Source: Odobenus rosmarus divergens
Taxonomy: Eukaryota; Chordata; Mammalia; Carnivora; Odobenidae
Reading direction: 5' to 3'
DNA length: 64,000 nt
NCBI RefSeq assembly: GCF_000321225.1
Contig: NW_004450276.1
Coordinates: 2,355,478 to 2,419,477 of the forward strand
Both the position numbers and the translations under genes were made by a program. Shown here piece after piece: positions 34,759-44,503 of the stretch; position 1 is the first letter of the stretch, and every line of letters begins with the position of its first letter. The notes under the pieces are model-generated. The model ran no database searches. It saw only the letters and a list, made by a program, of their open reading frames with translations, and was not told the origin of the DNA.

Positions 34759-34981
34759 TTTTTTTATTTTTTAAAGGTTTTACTTATTTACTTGACAGAG
34801 AGATAAAGCCAGAGAGCATAGGGGTGTGGGGTGTCTGTGGGGGGGGGTAATGGCAGAGGGAGAGGGAGAAGCGGGTTCCCTGTGGAGCAGGGAGCCCGAC
34901 GTGGGGCTCGATCCCAGCACCCTGGGATCAGGACCTGAGCTGAAGGCAGATGCTTAACTGACTGAGCCACTCAGGCGCCCC
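34759..34981 (-). mobile_element. Can-SINE
   Basis: An antisense SINE with 'cttgacagagagataaagcc', a variant purine block including G9 near 34840, 'gggctcgatcccagcaccc', 'gactgagccactcaggcgcccc'. The flanking repeat cctacttttta lies at 34748-34758 and 34986-34996. Confidence 0.95.
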
Positions 34982-35019
34982 TTTTCCTACTTTTTAAATA
35001 AAACAACAGATACTTTCAC

Positions 35020-35170
35020 ATTTAAAGACTTTGCTAATTCTGTATGTCCTACAAGATAAAGTCTAAAGTCCTGGCTGTGGTGTTCAGAGTACTTCACAGT
35101 CTAGTCCCGTCCTGCTCTCAGACCACTCCTCCACCTCCTCCCCAGTCTTAGATTCTGTGAATTAATCATT
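35020..35170 (+). mobile_element. L2 LINE fragment
   Basis: Motifs 'cctacaagataaagtctaaagtcctggc', 'gttcagagtacttcacagtc' and 'cagaccactcctccacctcc' fit the L2 3' region. Sequence closer to the L2 terminus appears at 36265-36588, so the two pieces may be one interrupted element. Confidence 0.6.
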
Positions 35171-35212
35171 CATTCCAGAAATATTTTTAGGTACTTTCAA
35201 AATACACACTTG

Positions 35213-35410
35213 GTGGGGGGCCTGGGTGGCTCAGTCGGTTAAGCCTCCAACTCTTGATTTCGGCTCAGGTCATGATCTCAGGGTCGTGGGATGGAGCCCT
35301 GTGCTGGGCATGAAGCCTGCTTAAGACTCTCTCTCACTCTCCCTCTGCATCCCCCCCCGCCGCCCCCGCTCCTGTGGTCTCTCTCTCAAAAAAAAAAAGA
35401 AAGAAAGAAA
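35213..35410 (+). mobile_element. Can-SINE, older type
   Basis: Head 'tggggggcctgggtggctc', 'caactcttgatttcggctc', 'gtcgtgggatggagccctg', 'gaagcctgcttaagactc', then a C-rich patch 35351-35369 and a tail of A-run plus (GAAA)n. Confidence 0.94.
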
Positions 35411-36040
35411 AACACACACACGTTTGGCTTCTATAACTGAGGTCAAATTATAAGTGACTTAACATAGGAGTTTATTTCTCTTTCATGTTACAGTCTGAAT
35501 GTAAGCAACAGAGAGAGTGAGGAGCTTTCTCCTTGCTCTGTTCTCCCAAACATTCAGCCTCCTCCTCAATTTAAATGGCTTTTAAATGGTTCTAGCTGTC
35601 AGCACTGTGTCTGTAGTCAGGGCAGCCAGAAAGGGAGAAGAGAACGGAAAAGGCATGCTCCATTCCCTCTAAAGATGGGACTGAGACGTCAGCAGGTGTC
35701 CCTTCCTCCTGTCCTGTGGAACAGAAGGTGGTCACATGGCCATACCAACTTGCAAGGGAGCCTGGGATATCTCTCCTAGCCCAGCAGCCACATGTTGATT
35801 TCTGTAACTCTTAAGGAAATAAAGAAGGGATATTGAGGGAACAACTGTGAATCTTTGTCACACCTACTACGTGTCCATCACTGCACTAAATGCCAGGGAT
35901 ATAGAGATGAGTGAGTCCTGGATTTGGGGGAGAACCCAGTTTAGTTTGAAAGACTTCAGGTTCTCTGAATATATTGTGACTATTTAATCTATTTACGTTT
36001 TCTTTACATTCTATATAAATAGAATTTATTTTGTGTATGT
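35411..36040. other. No gene seen; unassigned old repeat-like sequence
   Basis: 35415-35840 has the look of an interspersed repeat (agtttatttctctttcatg, gtggtcacatggccataccaac, gcaagggagcctgggatatc) that I cannot name. 35855-35940 (ctactacgtgtccatcactgc, ggatatagagatgagtgag) may continue a piece starting near 35175, which would make the intervening part an insertion. Confidence 0.4.
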
Positions 36041-36055
36041 TCTGCATATGATTTT

Positions 36056-36249
36056 TTTAAACTTTTTTTTTTTAATTCATTTGAGACACAGAGACACTGA
36101 GAGAGAGAGAGAAAGCATGAGCAGGGAGAGAGGCAGAGGGAGAGGGAGAAGCAGGCTCCCCGCTGAGCCAGGAGCCCGATGTGGGGCCCGATCCCAGGAC
36201 CCCGGGATTATGACCTGAGCCGAAGGCAGACGCCCAACCCAGGCACCCC
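36056..36249 (-). mobile_element. Can-SINE lacking part of its head, in L2
   Basis: An antisense SINE whose head reads 'gaaggcagacgcccaacccaggcacccc', so 'gactgagcc' and neighbours are deleted. A perfect 15-bp duplication tctgcatatgatttt lies at 36041-36055 and 36250-36264. Confidence 0.96.
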
Positions 36250-36264
36250 TCTGCATATGATTTT

Positions 36265-36588
36265 CTGTGCTTTTGCATCTGCTGTCCCATTGCCTGGAAT
36301 GCTTTCTGCCCCAATTTTCCACTGGATGCAATTCTACCTGCCCGTTCTGCAAAGACTAGCCCAGGTTCCCATGTTCACGAAGCCTTTAGCATTCCTTCCA
36401 GGGATAGGGAGGAGTTGTGTCACTGCTATTCCCATAGCACTCAAATTCTGTGTTCTCTTTCCTCTGTTTTGTTATAAGTCCCTAGAGATAGGTAGGGACT
36501 TATTTTATTCATTTCCCATTTCGAGCAGCTAACATAGTGTCAAGCAAATAGAAGGTGCTCGATAAATGTTTGCTGAATCAAATTGGTG
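36265..36588 (+). mobile_element. L2 LINE 3' terminus
   Basis: Classic L2 end: 'ttttgcatctgctgtcccattgcctggaatgc' (in parts), 'cgttctgcaaagactagccc', 'cataagtccctagagatagg'-like, and 'agaaggtgctcgataaatg', 'tttgctgaatcaaattgg'. It is interrupted on the left by the SINE at 36056. Confidence 0.85.
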
Positions 36589-38237
36589 CTTAGCATATTT
36601 TCCTGGATTCTTGAATGGCAAGGTGGGTGGAATCTCTAATGAACTGGGGATCGCTCTCATTTTGTGTATAATAATATCAGAGTTAATAAAAAGTTAAATG
36701 AATTCCAAATCAAATTCAGAATCATAGAAGAGATCATATCTCCAACATTTTCATCTTATTCTTAGAGTTAATTTTAATTCTTCATTTTTATTCAGTTATT
36801 CTAGTAAATGTGTGCTGGATGAGATTGATGAAGGGTCTTCAAGAAAAAGCCTAAATTTGAATTATATGTTCTCTTATATCACTTACTTATATTTCTCACT
36901 AAAGATTCTTCAAAAAAACAAATTGATATCCTACCCACTGGAAATGTATCTTGGATGGTCCAGGAGACATTGAGGTTTCTTTTCTCAGTTCTTCCTTCAC
37001 AAGCAAATTTGCAATGTAATTTAGAAATTTTATTTTATTCTAGGTTCCTGATACAATCACAAAGGTAACCTTATTTTCTATAGTTTATTCATTATTTCCC
37101 TTTTGGACCTTCAAATACATGGAGGGTTAATTAGTATATGATAAAGCCATAGAATTTTCATAGACTATTTAAATGACATAAATTACTAGGTATAGTAATA
37201 CTATTGCTTATATTACTTATAAATAAAATGCTTGACCATATGGCACCTTAGTTACTTTATTAGTGAAATGAGAACACTGAACTAAGGCAGAGTTTTTTTT
37301 AATCTCTAATAACCTCCTGGACTATTAAAAATAATAAGATTTGTTACTGTAAATCATAGGTTTTAAGGAAATATTGGTGAAGTGTTCACCTCCTCATAGG
37401 CTGGCACTTTCTATGGACCTAAAGAGCATAATGGTGAGCGATCTTGGTCTGTGACGTGAAATAGTTAACATATCTTCTCAAGTGGCAACAGTATCTGGAA
37501 TGACTTGGACATGGGGCACATTTGGATCAATAGCCGTGGCACACTAAAAGGCTCTGTGAATCATTGCTTACTAAAACGGTGGATACCATACAAATTAATA
37601 GTTTTATCCCCAAATGTCCATTAATAATTCATCTTTTCAGGTGTGACATGCACAAAGGCCTTTTAGGAAGAATGTGATGATCAGCTCAGCCACTGCAAGC
37701 CATGTCTTTAGAGAAGGATGCAAATTATAGCTTGCAAGGACCCTTCATTTTCAGTCTCTTGTGCTTTGAAGGCAGCCTCATTTAGTTTCTCCTATCTAAA
37801 TCATAGGTGAGACATCCTCTAATTAATTATATTATCTAATTAATTCTATCTGACTCTGATCAGATTGGCTCACCGGGGTTCTGTGCTTTTCACGTAGGAA
37901 ATGAATATTTGGCAGTGAGCAAACGAGAGAACCAAACCTGGTTAGCTGCAGTGGTTGAGTGAGTCGGTCCTGAGGCCACTCCAGCAATCTTTCCTACAAT
38001 TCATGAGAGACACGTATTGCAAGACAAAGCGTCTGACAGTTTGGAGGGTGGCTCTGTAGTCCCAGGAATCCAGAGTGAATTAAAGCCCAGACTCCGTGAT
38101 TTTTCAGGATCAAGGGAGGAGGGAGAAACTGCAGATCAGATATGCCCCAAGTGTGACGGAGGTAACAGGGCAGCAGGGATGCTGTCGCCGGTCTGAGCAT
38201 TGTGAGGGAGGAGGTAATGGCAGAGCAGTGGCAGGGC

Positions 38238-38280
38238 GGGGGGGGGGGGGGGGGGGGGGGGGGGCGGGGGGGGGGCGGGG
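38238..38280 (+). repeat. Poly-G tract
   Basis: 27 consecutive G (38238-38264), C, 10 G, C, 4 G. It can form G-quadruplexes on the plus strand and is prone to length error in sequencing, so the exact count should be treated as uncertain. Confidence 0.95.
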
Positions 38281-39015
38281 CAGCGGCATGCTCCGAAGCA
38301 GGGACATCAACAGCATCAGGAGTAGGCCTCCTCTTGTAAAAAGCAGGATACTGCAGGCTCCCGAAAGGCGAGATTCTCTGATGTTTGCCCATCTCCCGAG
38401 TTGAGAATGGCTACTGTAAAAATGTTGCCAAGAAACTCTCCTGATCCGGACAGTCACCACTGTGTGCTAGTACTAGTTATCTCAGGAAAATAAATTCTGC
38501 TCTTGGTAGATTTCTGGTCAGTAGACAACTTCCCTGAAGAAGATCTCAAAATTACCCGGAAAAAAAAAAAAAGAAAAAAGAAAACAAAGTTTTGGCATGC
38601 TGGCAGGACCTGGTGGTGTTTTTTAGAAACTACCTGGGAGGCAGAAGCTAAGTGTCGATTTGCCCCATGCCTCTTACCTGGGAGTGCAAGGTGGGAAGCA
38701 ATGGACAGTGGCTCTGATGAGAAGAGAAGGCACAGTGCAGCTCGGTGAAGCCACACGCTGACTGCGTTCTGCACCGCTCTTCATGCAGTGCTGTGGGCTG
38801 GTGCATCGGCGGCGAGTACGGGTGTCCTATGTAAGTTTCTATGGCTGTAGAATTGCAGCGAGGGGCTGAAAATATGATTCGTGTCTGTCTGGTGCATGTT
38901 GCCTCTTTCAGATGTTTATCATCCCTGTGCTGAGGATCAGCCAGAGAATCAGTCATTTGTCCTACAAGTGTTCGAGGCACCCTAGAGGTATATGAGATTC
39001 TGAGATTTTTTCCGG

Positions 39016-39058
39016 AGATAGATAGATATAGATAGATAGATAGATAGATAGATAGATT
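39016..39058 (+). repeat. (GATA)n microsatellite
   Basis: About ten GATA units with one TA interruption near 39027. It is likely polymorphic. Confidence 0.95.
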
Positions 39059-40578
39059 GATTAAAATAGATCTCTAGTGCCGTGTTACTTGGATAGGATT
39101 GGAAATAACTTGCACGGGGATTGTTTGGGAAGTCCATTGTCTCAGAGATCTGTATCAGTTTCAGACCAGTTGATATTCTCTTGTACCGAAAGGAGTCCTG
39201 TTTTCATATTTGAATTATGGCAGGAAAAGAATCTCTTAGAGAGAAACACCATGGAGTTGGTGAAATTAAAGATAGCCACCGAGGCTACTATTAAATCCTG
39301 TTTTGAACGGGCTTCAGAGAAAGAGTAGATGATAATCGCTTGATGGATGACACAGCTGTTAGTAACACCAGCATTGACAGCAGCTTTATCGTCCTGTGAC
39401 TGTTTCACTGAAATAGCCCCTTATTTCACGGACCTGCTGTGTTTTGCAAAATGGCTGTCTGAGTATGAAATTCTACAAGGCAGGCTTCCACACACACTGA
39501 AGTATCACTACTTAAAATGACTGGATGCTAATTGACATCTGCTGGGCTGCACGCTAGCCGACAAGTTCCAAGGAAGCGCTGGCTTTATTTTCCTACTCCT
39601 TTTGCAAGCGGCTGCTTCATTTTCCGGGGCTGATGCGAAAGAGAACGAGAGGCTTACGCAGGCTGGCCAAACTGCAGTGCTGAAATGCTTAACGCCGGCT
39701 TGAGATTCCTGGCTGCAAAACACATGGAAATTCTACAAAGGGAGCGAATCAGTACTTAAGGGCATAATGTAAAGAAACCTGTGACCTTGGAAAATTGGCC
39801 ACTAGGAAAGATACATGTGCCGCTTCCAGGACAAACAAGGTCAAAATCTGATATGATCTAAATAATAAACTTGAGGACTGGGAGTTGGAAGGGGCGGGGG
39901 GAAGGATAGCTACATGCCCATCAGATCTTAAAGGCAATGTTTAATGTTATTAAATAGGTAAGGGCATAAGAAGCCCCTGTAATTTGAAGAGTCTGTGACT
40001 GTTATATATTCGGTGCTGTTTGTCTTTTGAATGCAACAGTTGACACATACAGAGGAGATATGAGGTAGCCAGCAAAGATTTTTAAAGACGACATCTGCAG
40101 AAAGAAATGTGGATTTCCCCCCCCATAGAAAAATTGCTTTTTAATAGGAATTGGGCGGGGGGGGAAGTGTTAGAAAGTTTTTAAAGTGTAAAATTATCCA
40201 CATAGAGAAAATCTTAAACTAAAAGTAATTTGAAATTCAAAACCCATATGTTTGTAGAGTAATGAAGGCTGAGAGTTCCATAGCTGTACATATTTCTCTT
40301 TGCTCATGTAAGGAATTAGAAGAAATCTGTGGTTATGTGGCCTTTTCAATAGAAGAATTCTGAAATAAGGCCTCAAACAAATAATCTTTGCCCTAGTTAT
40401 TTTTGCCCTTTTCGTGATATTGAACAAGTAAATAAATGGAAGAGACAGCACAATCTGTATTTTTTTGGAGTGGTAACTTTAAGTTTAGGAGATTTGACTC
40501 ATTTGCCCATTCTCAAACTTTTTTTTCACGTGCATTTTGGCTAAGGGATCACAAAACATACAGCACAACTGTATTTTA

Positions 40579-40784
40579 TTTTATTTTATTATTTTAAAAA
40601 AAATTTATTTATTTATTTTTTTATTTGACAGAGAGAGACAGACAGCGAGAGAGGGAACACAAGCAGGGGGAGTGGGAGAGGGAGAAGCAGGCTTCCCTCC
40701 GAGCAGGGAGCCCGATGCGGGGCTCGATCCCAGGACCCTGGGATCAGGCAGACGCTTAGCGACTGAGCCACCCAGGCGCCCCTG
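40579..40784 (-). mobile_element. Can-SINE with internal deletion
   Basis: An antisense young-type SINE. Between 'ccctgggatca' and 'ggcagacgcttagcg' about 15 bp (normally tgacctgagccgaa) are missing, which removes sequence between the B- and A-box regions. The near-perfect duplication gcacaactgtatttta / gcacaactatatttta lies at 40563-40578 and 40785-40800. Confidence 0.96.
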
Positions 40785-40800
40785 GCACAACTATATTTTA

Positions 40801-41969
40801 AAAATAAAAGAAATTTACACTTTGGTCGCTAGAAATAAATTTTCCTTTATTTTAGAACGTTTATCTCTTGGGAACTCTAACCTGTCACCCACCTGCTGCT
40901 ATTTCAGCCTCTTTAGCTTTGGCGGTTTCATGTATGGATTGCAATTTGCTTTAGAGATAGCCAGCCCAAAGCTATAGGCATGGCAAATCTGAAATATATT
41001 TCATTTCCTTGGAGGAAAAGAATCCTCTATGGATATATCTGCCTGTGAAATCTCTAATGTGCCTATAAAGCAGATGTTATGTGGGGTCTGGAAGCTGCTC
41101 ACTGAATAATCAGGGGGACAGCAGGGCGAAGGGCAGCCCAAACCTGGATATGGTACCAGTGACTGGGGCCTTGTCCATTAAATGTCCATTATGTCCTGGT
41201 GTCCTTTTTCCAGTCATCGTCCATCTCAGAGGATGATGACTTAGACCATGCCAGTACTGAATTCCAACTGAAACTTGGGAATTTAAAATGTGTATAAATA
41301 AAAAATATATATATTAGCTATAACATACAAATCAGTTGATACGTGTGTGTGTATGTGTGTGTGAGCCCTCCACTAGTTCTTAAGATCTTCTTTTTAGTAT
41401 GACAGCTTTCTTAAGGATTCCTCCTACTCTAACATTGTCTCAGAAAGAGTATGAAAGTTACGTGGGTTTTGAATAAAGTTATGTACATATGCCATAGTTC
41501 CTCATTTCTAGGTTTTTATCTTCCACAGCTGTCCCCTTTATTAGAGTCCCTCCCCTAGTTTGCATAATGCTGCCTCCATATTCAAAAATATTCTGTGAGT
41601 GGCACCTACCCTGTAGGCTGTGGCCCCTTTCTTTTTCTGTAAGGCTCAGTGCATAAGCCTCTCTCTTTGGTATTCTTCTTTGAACGCAAGATCTAGTCTC
41701 CATTATTTGGTTTACACCTAAGGATCATTCTTTTTGAACCCCGCTTCATATGTCAGAAGAAATTCCTATTTTTATCTAAACTGTCTTGCTATTTTTATCA
41801 TATTGAATGACATGAAAACCTGTCAGCTGAATAAATACTCTTAAGCTTAAAAGGATATATAAGCATAGTAAGCCCTGTGTGCACCCCTGTGAAGCACTTC
41901 TAGAATACTGACATTTGCATGCCTTGGGGAGCAGAGATTGATACTAACTCTCTTCAGTAAACTTGCTAT
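40801..41969. other. No gene seen; unique sequence with short TG tract
   Basis: There is an (AT)-rich patch at 41299-41320 and an imperfect (GT)n at 41343-41363. No family or exon is recognised. Confidence 0.6.
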
Positions 41970-42016
41970 TGAAGTGTAGTTTCCCCGCAGAGAAGTGCAA
42001 AAATCACGTGTCGATC

Positions 42017-42421
42017 TTTTTTTTTTTTAAGATTTATTTATTTGGGACGCCTGGGTGACTCAGTTGTTAAGTGTCTCCCTTCGGCTCAGGTCATGATCCC
42101 AGGGTCCCGGGATCGAGCCCCACATCGGGCTCCCTGCTCAGCGGAAAGCCTGCTTCTCCCTTTCCCACTCCCCCTGCTTGTGTTCCCTCCTTGCTGTGTC
42201 TTTCTCTGTCAAATAAATAAATAAATCTTTTAAAAAAAAGATTTATTTATTTTGAGAGAGCACTAGAGCACAGGGGGAAGGGCAGAGGGAGAGAAACTCG
42301 AGTAGACTCCCTGCTGAGCCCTACCCATGGCTCTGTCTCACGACCCTGAGGTCATGACCTGAGCTGAAATCAAGAGTCAGTCGCTCAACCGACCGACTGA
42401 GCCACCCCAGGTGCCCCATAA
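42017..42421 (-). mobile_element. Can-SINE (outer copy) split by a second SINE
   Basis: An antisense older-type SINE in two parts, 42017-42043 (T-rich tail) and 42253-42418 (purine block to head 'gagccaccccaggtgcccc'). The duplication gtgtcgatc at 42008-42016 and 42422-42430 dates it after the L1 it sits in. Confidence 0.95.
42044..42237 (+). mobile_element. Can-SINE inserted in the tail of an opposite SINE
   Basis: A young-type sense copy ('gggacgcctgggtgactcag', 'cccttcggctcaggtcatg', 'gatcgagccccacatcgggc'). Its perfect 15-bp target duplication, aagatttatttattt (42029-42043 and 42238-42252), is itself the A-tail sequence of the surrounding minus-strand SINE. Confidence 0.97.
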
Positions 42422-43245
42422 GTGTCGATCATGACGAACGTTCACAGGGTAAACAAGCCCATGTAACCAACACCGAAACCGAGAAACCAAACAATGTCAG
42501 GACGCTTGTCCTCTCTTCCACTCACTGATCACCTCCCCCCATCCAGGGTACCCACTAATCTGGCTTCTAACATCATGGATTAGTTGTTCCTGTTTCTGAA
42601 TTGTATACAAATGGACTTACACAGTATATACTTTTTTTGTTCAGCTTGTGTTGTTCATCATTATATTTACGAGATGAATCCGTGTGGTTGCATGCTGTGG
42701 CTTATAGCCTATTCATTCTCACTGCTGTATTGTATTCCATCACATGGCTGTATCATAATTTAATTCTCCATCTGACTGTTGATAGGCATTTGGGGCGTTT
42801 CCAGGTTGGGGCTGTTATGAATACTGCCTCTAGAATTATTTGTGACATGCCCTTTTGTGGATGTTTACATATGCGTTTCAGTGGAATATGAAACTAGTGA
42901 TGAAATTGCCAAGTTGTGGGGTATATATATGTATATTCAGCTTGAGGTGATACTGGTAAACCACTTCCCAGAGTGGTTCAATCAATTTACACTCCCACCA
43001 GGAGTGCCTCACTGAAGCTTGGTGTCATCCCTTACATTTTAGCCAGCCTGGTGAATGTGTACAAGTACGCCATGATGGTGTTACTTGGCATTTCTCTGAT
43101 GACTAATGAAATCATGTACCTTCTCAGATATTTATTGACCATTTGGACATTCTCTTTCATGAAGTATTTGTTCAAGTCCTTGTCTCTTTTTCCATTAGGG
43201 TATTTGTTTTTTGAGACTTTTTTTGTTCAGGAAGGAACAAGCAGC

Positions 43246-43600
43246 GGGACACCTGGCTGGCTCAGTCAGTGGAGTGTGTGACTCTTGGTCTTGGAGTTGT
43301 GGGTTTGAGCTCCACACTGGGTGTAGAGATTACTTTTTTTTTTTAAAGATTTTATTTATATATTTGACAGAGAGAGACACAGCAAGAGAAGGAACACAAG
43401 CAGGGGGAGTGGGAGAGGGAGAAGCAGGCTTCCCGCGGAGCAGGGAGCCCGATGTGGGGCTCGATCCCAGGACCCCAGGACCATGACCTGAGCCGAAGGC
43501 AGACTCTTAATGACTGAGCCACCCAGGCGCCCCTGTAGAGATTACTTAAAAAAAAAAAAAAAATCTTAAAAAAAAAAAAAAAGAAAGAACCAGCAAGAAG
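43246..43600 (+). mobile_element. Short-form old Can-SINE, interrupted
   Basis: 'gggacacctggctggctcag', 'gtgactcttggtcttggag', 'ttgtgggtttgagctccac', 'actgggtgtagagattactt', then A-rich tail at 43548-43600. It lacks the CT-rich block of the other copies, as expected for an early tRNA-SINE form. A minus-strand SINE occupies 43336-43533. Confidence 0.85.
43336..43533 (-). mobile_element. Can-SINE, young type, nested in older SINE
   Basis: An antisense copy from T-run to 'gagccacccaggcgcccc', with perfect duplication tgtagagattactt at 43322-43335 and 43534-43547. The duplicated target is the end of the host SINE body just before its A-tail. Confidence 0.97.
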
Positions 43601-43671
43601 AAAAGCAACTGATAATTAGCATAATAAAATGATTGGCGACCAAGGGGTATTATATAGACATCATTAGAATG

Positions 43672-43865
43672 TGGACTCAGGCTAACCTGGGGGTGATTCT
43701 TGATGTTCTCACTTATTTACTTTGTGATAGTGTGGGGTTCTTTTCTCTCTGACCCCCACTTTTCTGATCTGTATAATTGGGAAAATAGGAAAAGCCTGCA
43801 GGGTTATTTTGAGAGTTAAAATGTTCATCAGCACCTAGTATATTGCCTGATAAACAGTTGTTTTT
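43672..43865 (+). mobile_element. MIR SINE, degraded
   Basis: Sense MIR traces: 'cttatttactttgtgatagtg', 'cccacttttctgatctgtataattggg', 'ggttattttgagagttaaaatg', 'cagcacctagtatattgcctg'. The tRNA-like head is mostly gone. Confidence 0.65.
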
Positions 43866-44150
43866 CCAAAACTGGAGCTACTATGCAGTGAAATCATGAC
43901 ACAAAGTGACTACAGTGAGAGAGTAGTCGGGAGGACATGGTGGGTAACTGCTCTCAACTGGCTGCTTACGCCTGTGTTAGTTACTCAAAATCTTGAAAAG
44001 CTTTGACAAATGGGTTAGATGGTGGAGAATGACCTAGTCTATTGCCAATCTCTTCTAAGAGCACTCTGTCCTTGGTACATGATCACTTCTGAATTTTTGG
44101 AGCATGTAAACGGAGTGAAATCACCAAATGATGTTACTTTTGTATAAATA

Positions 44151-44503
44151 GTTGACCCTTGAACAACACAGGTTTGAACTGAGTGGGTCCACTTTCAATA
44201 AATACAGGTTTTTTTCAATAAATACAGTAGAGTACTGTAAATATGTTTTCCTTAATGGCTTTCTCAATAACATTTTCTTTTCTCTAGCTTACTTTGTTGT
44301 TAGTATGTAGTATTTAATACCTCTAGCATACAAAATATGTGTTAATCAATTGCTGATATTATCAAAATGGTTCCAGTCAACAGAACCCTATTTGTAGTTA
44401 AGTTTTGGGGGAGTCACAAGTTATACACAGACTTTCAACTATGTTGTCGGGGGGGGTGTTAGTGGTCAACATCCCAACCCCCATGTTGTTCAGGAGTCAA
44501 CAG
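44151..44503 (+). mobile_element. Tigger2-like DNA transposon remnant (non-autonomous)
   Basis: It begins 'gttgacccttgaacaacac' and ends with the inverted partner 'aggagtcaacag', flanked by TA (44149-44150 and 44504-44505), as expected for TcMar-Tigger elements. At about 353 bp it is too short to encode a transposase. Confidence 0.8.

Larger units (their letters stand above)
36589..40562. other. Repeat-poor 4-kb block; no gene proven
   Basis: I recognise no SINE, LINE or LTR here, the longest such gap apart from 51.97-54.19 and the 56.7-58.4 kb area. It holds a CpG-richer segment (38150-38350 and 38780-38860), a splice-donor-like 'tatgtaagttt' at about 38825 and an acceptor-like 'gttgcctctttcag' at about 38899-38912. 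It also holds non-repeat, mildly GC-rich DNA at 39420-39850 that could be conserved. The 132-codon and 116-codon antisense frames near 38 kb are proline runs read from the G-tract. Confidence 0.45.
41970..43228 (-). mobile_element. Old L1 3' end, interrupted by nested SINEs
   Basis: Antisense old L1: 'gttcacagggtaaacaagccc' and 'catgtaaccaacaccg' (3' UTR), 'gtattgtattccatcacatgg', 'gttgataggcatttggggc', 'tttacactcccaccaggag', 'ttgaccatttggacattctc'. 42017-42421 is occupied by two SINEs, leaving L1 at about 41970-42016 and 42422-43228. Divergence is much greater than in the 26.8-kb L1. Confidence 0.8.

Noticed and set aside
37994..38460. Overlapping antisense open frames of 132 and 116 codons near the poly-G tract
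   Set aside because: Their length depends on the G-run, which reads as polyproline in every antisense phase; the rest shows no domain, and sequencing error there would change the frame.
39016..39058. Regular short repeats that might suggest a CRISPR array
   Set aside because: GATA units are contiguous with no spacers; this is a microsatellite in a vertebrate genome.
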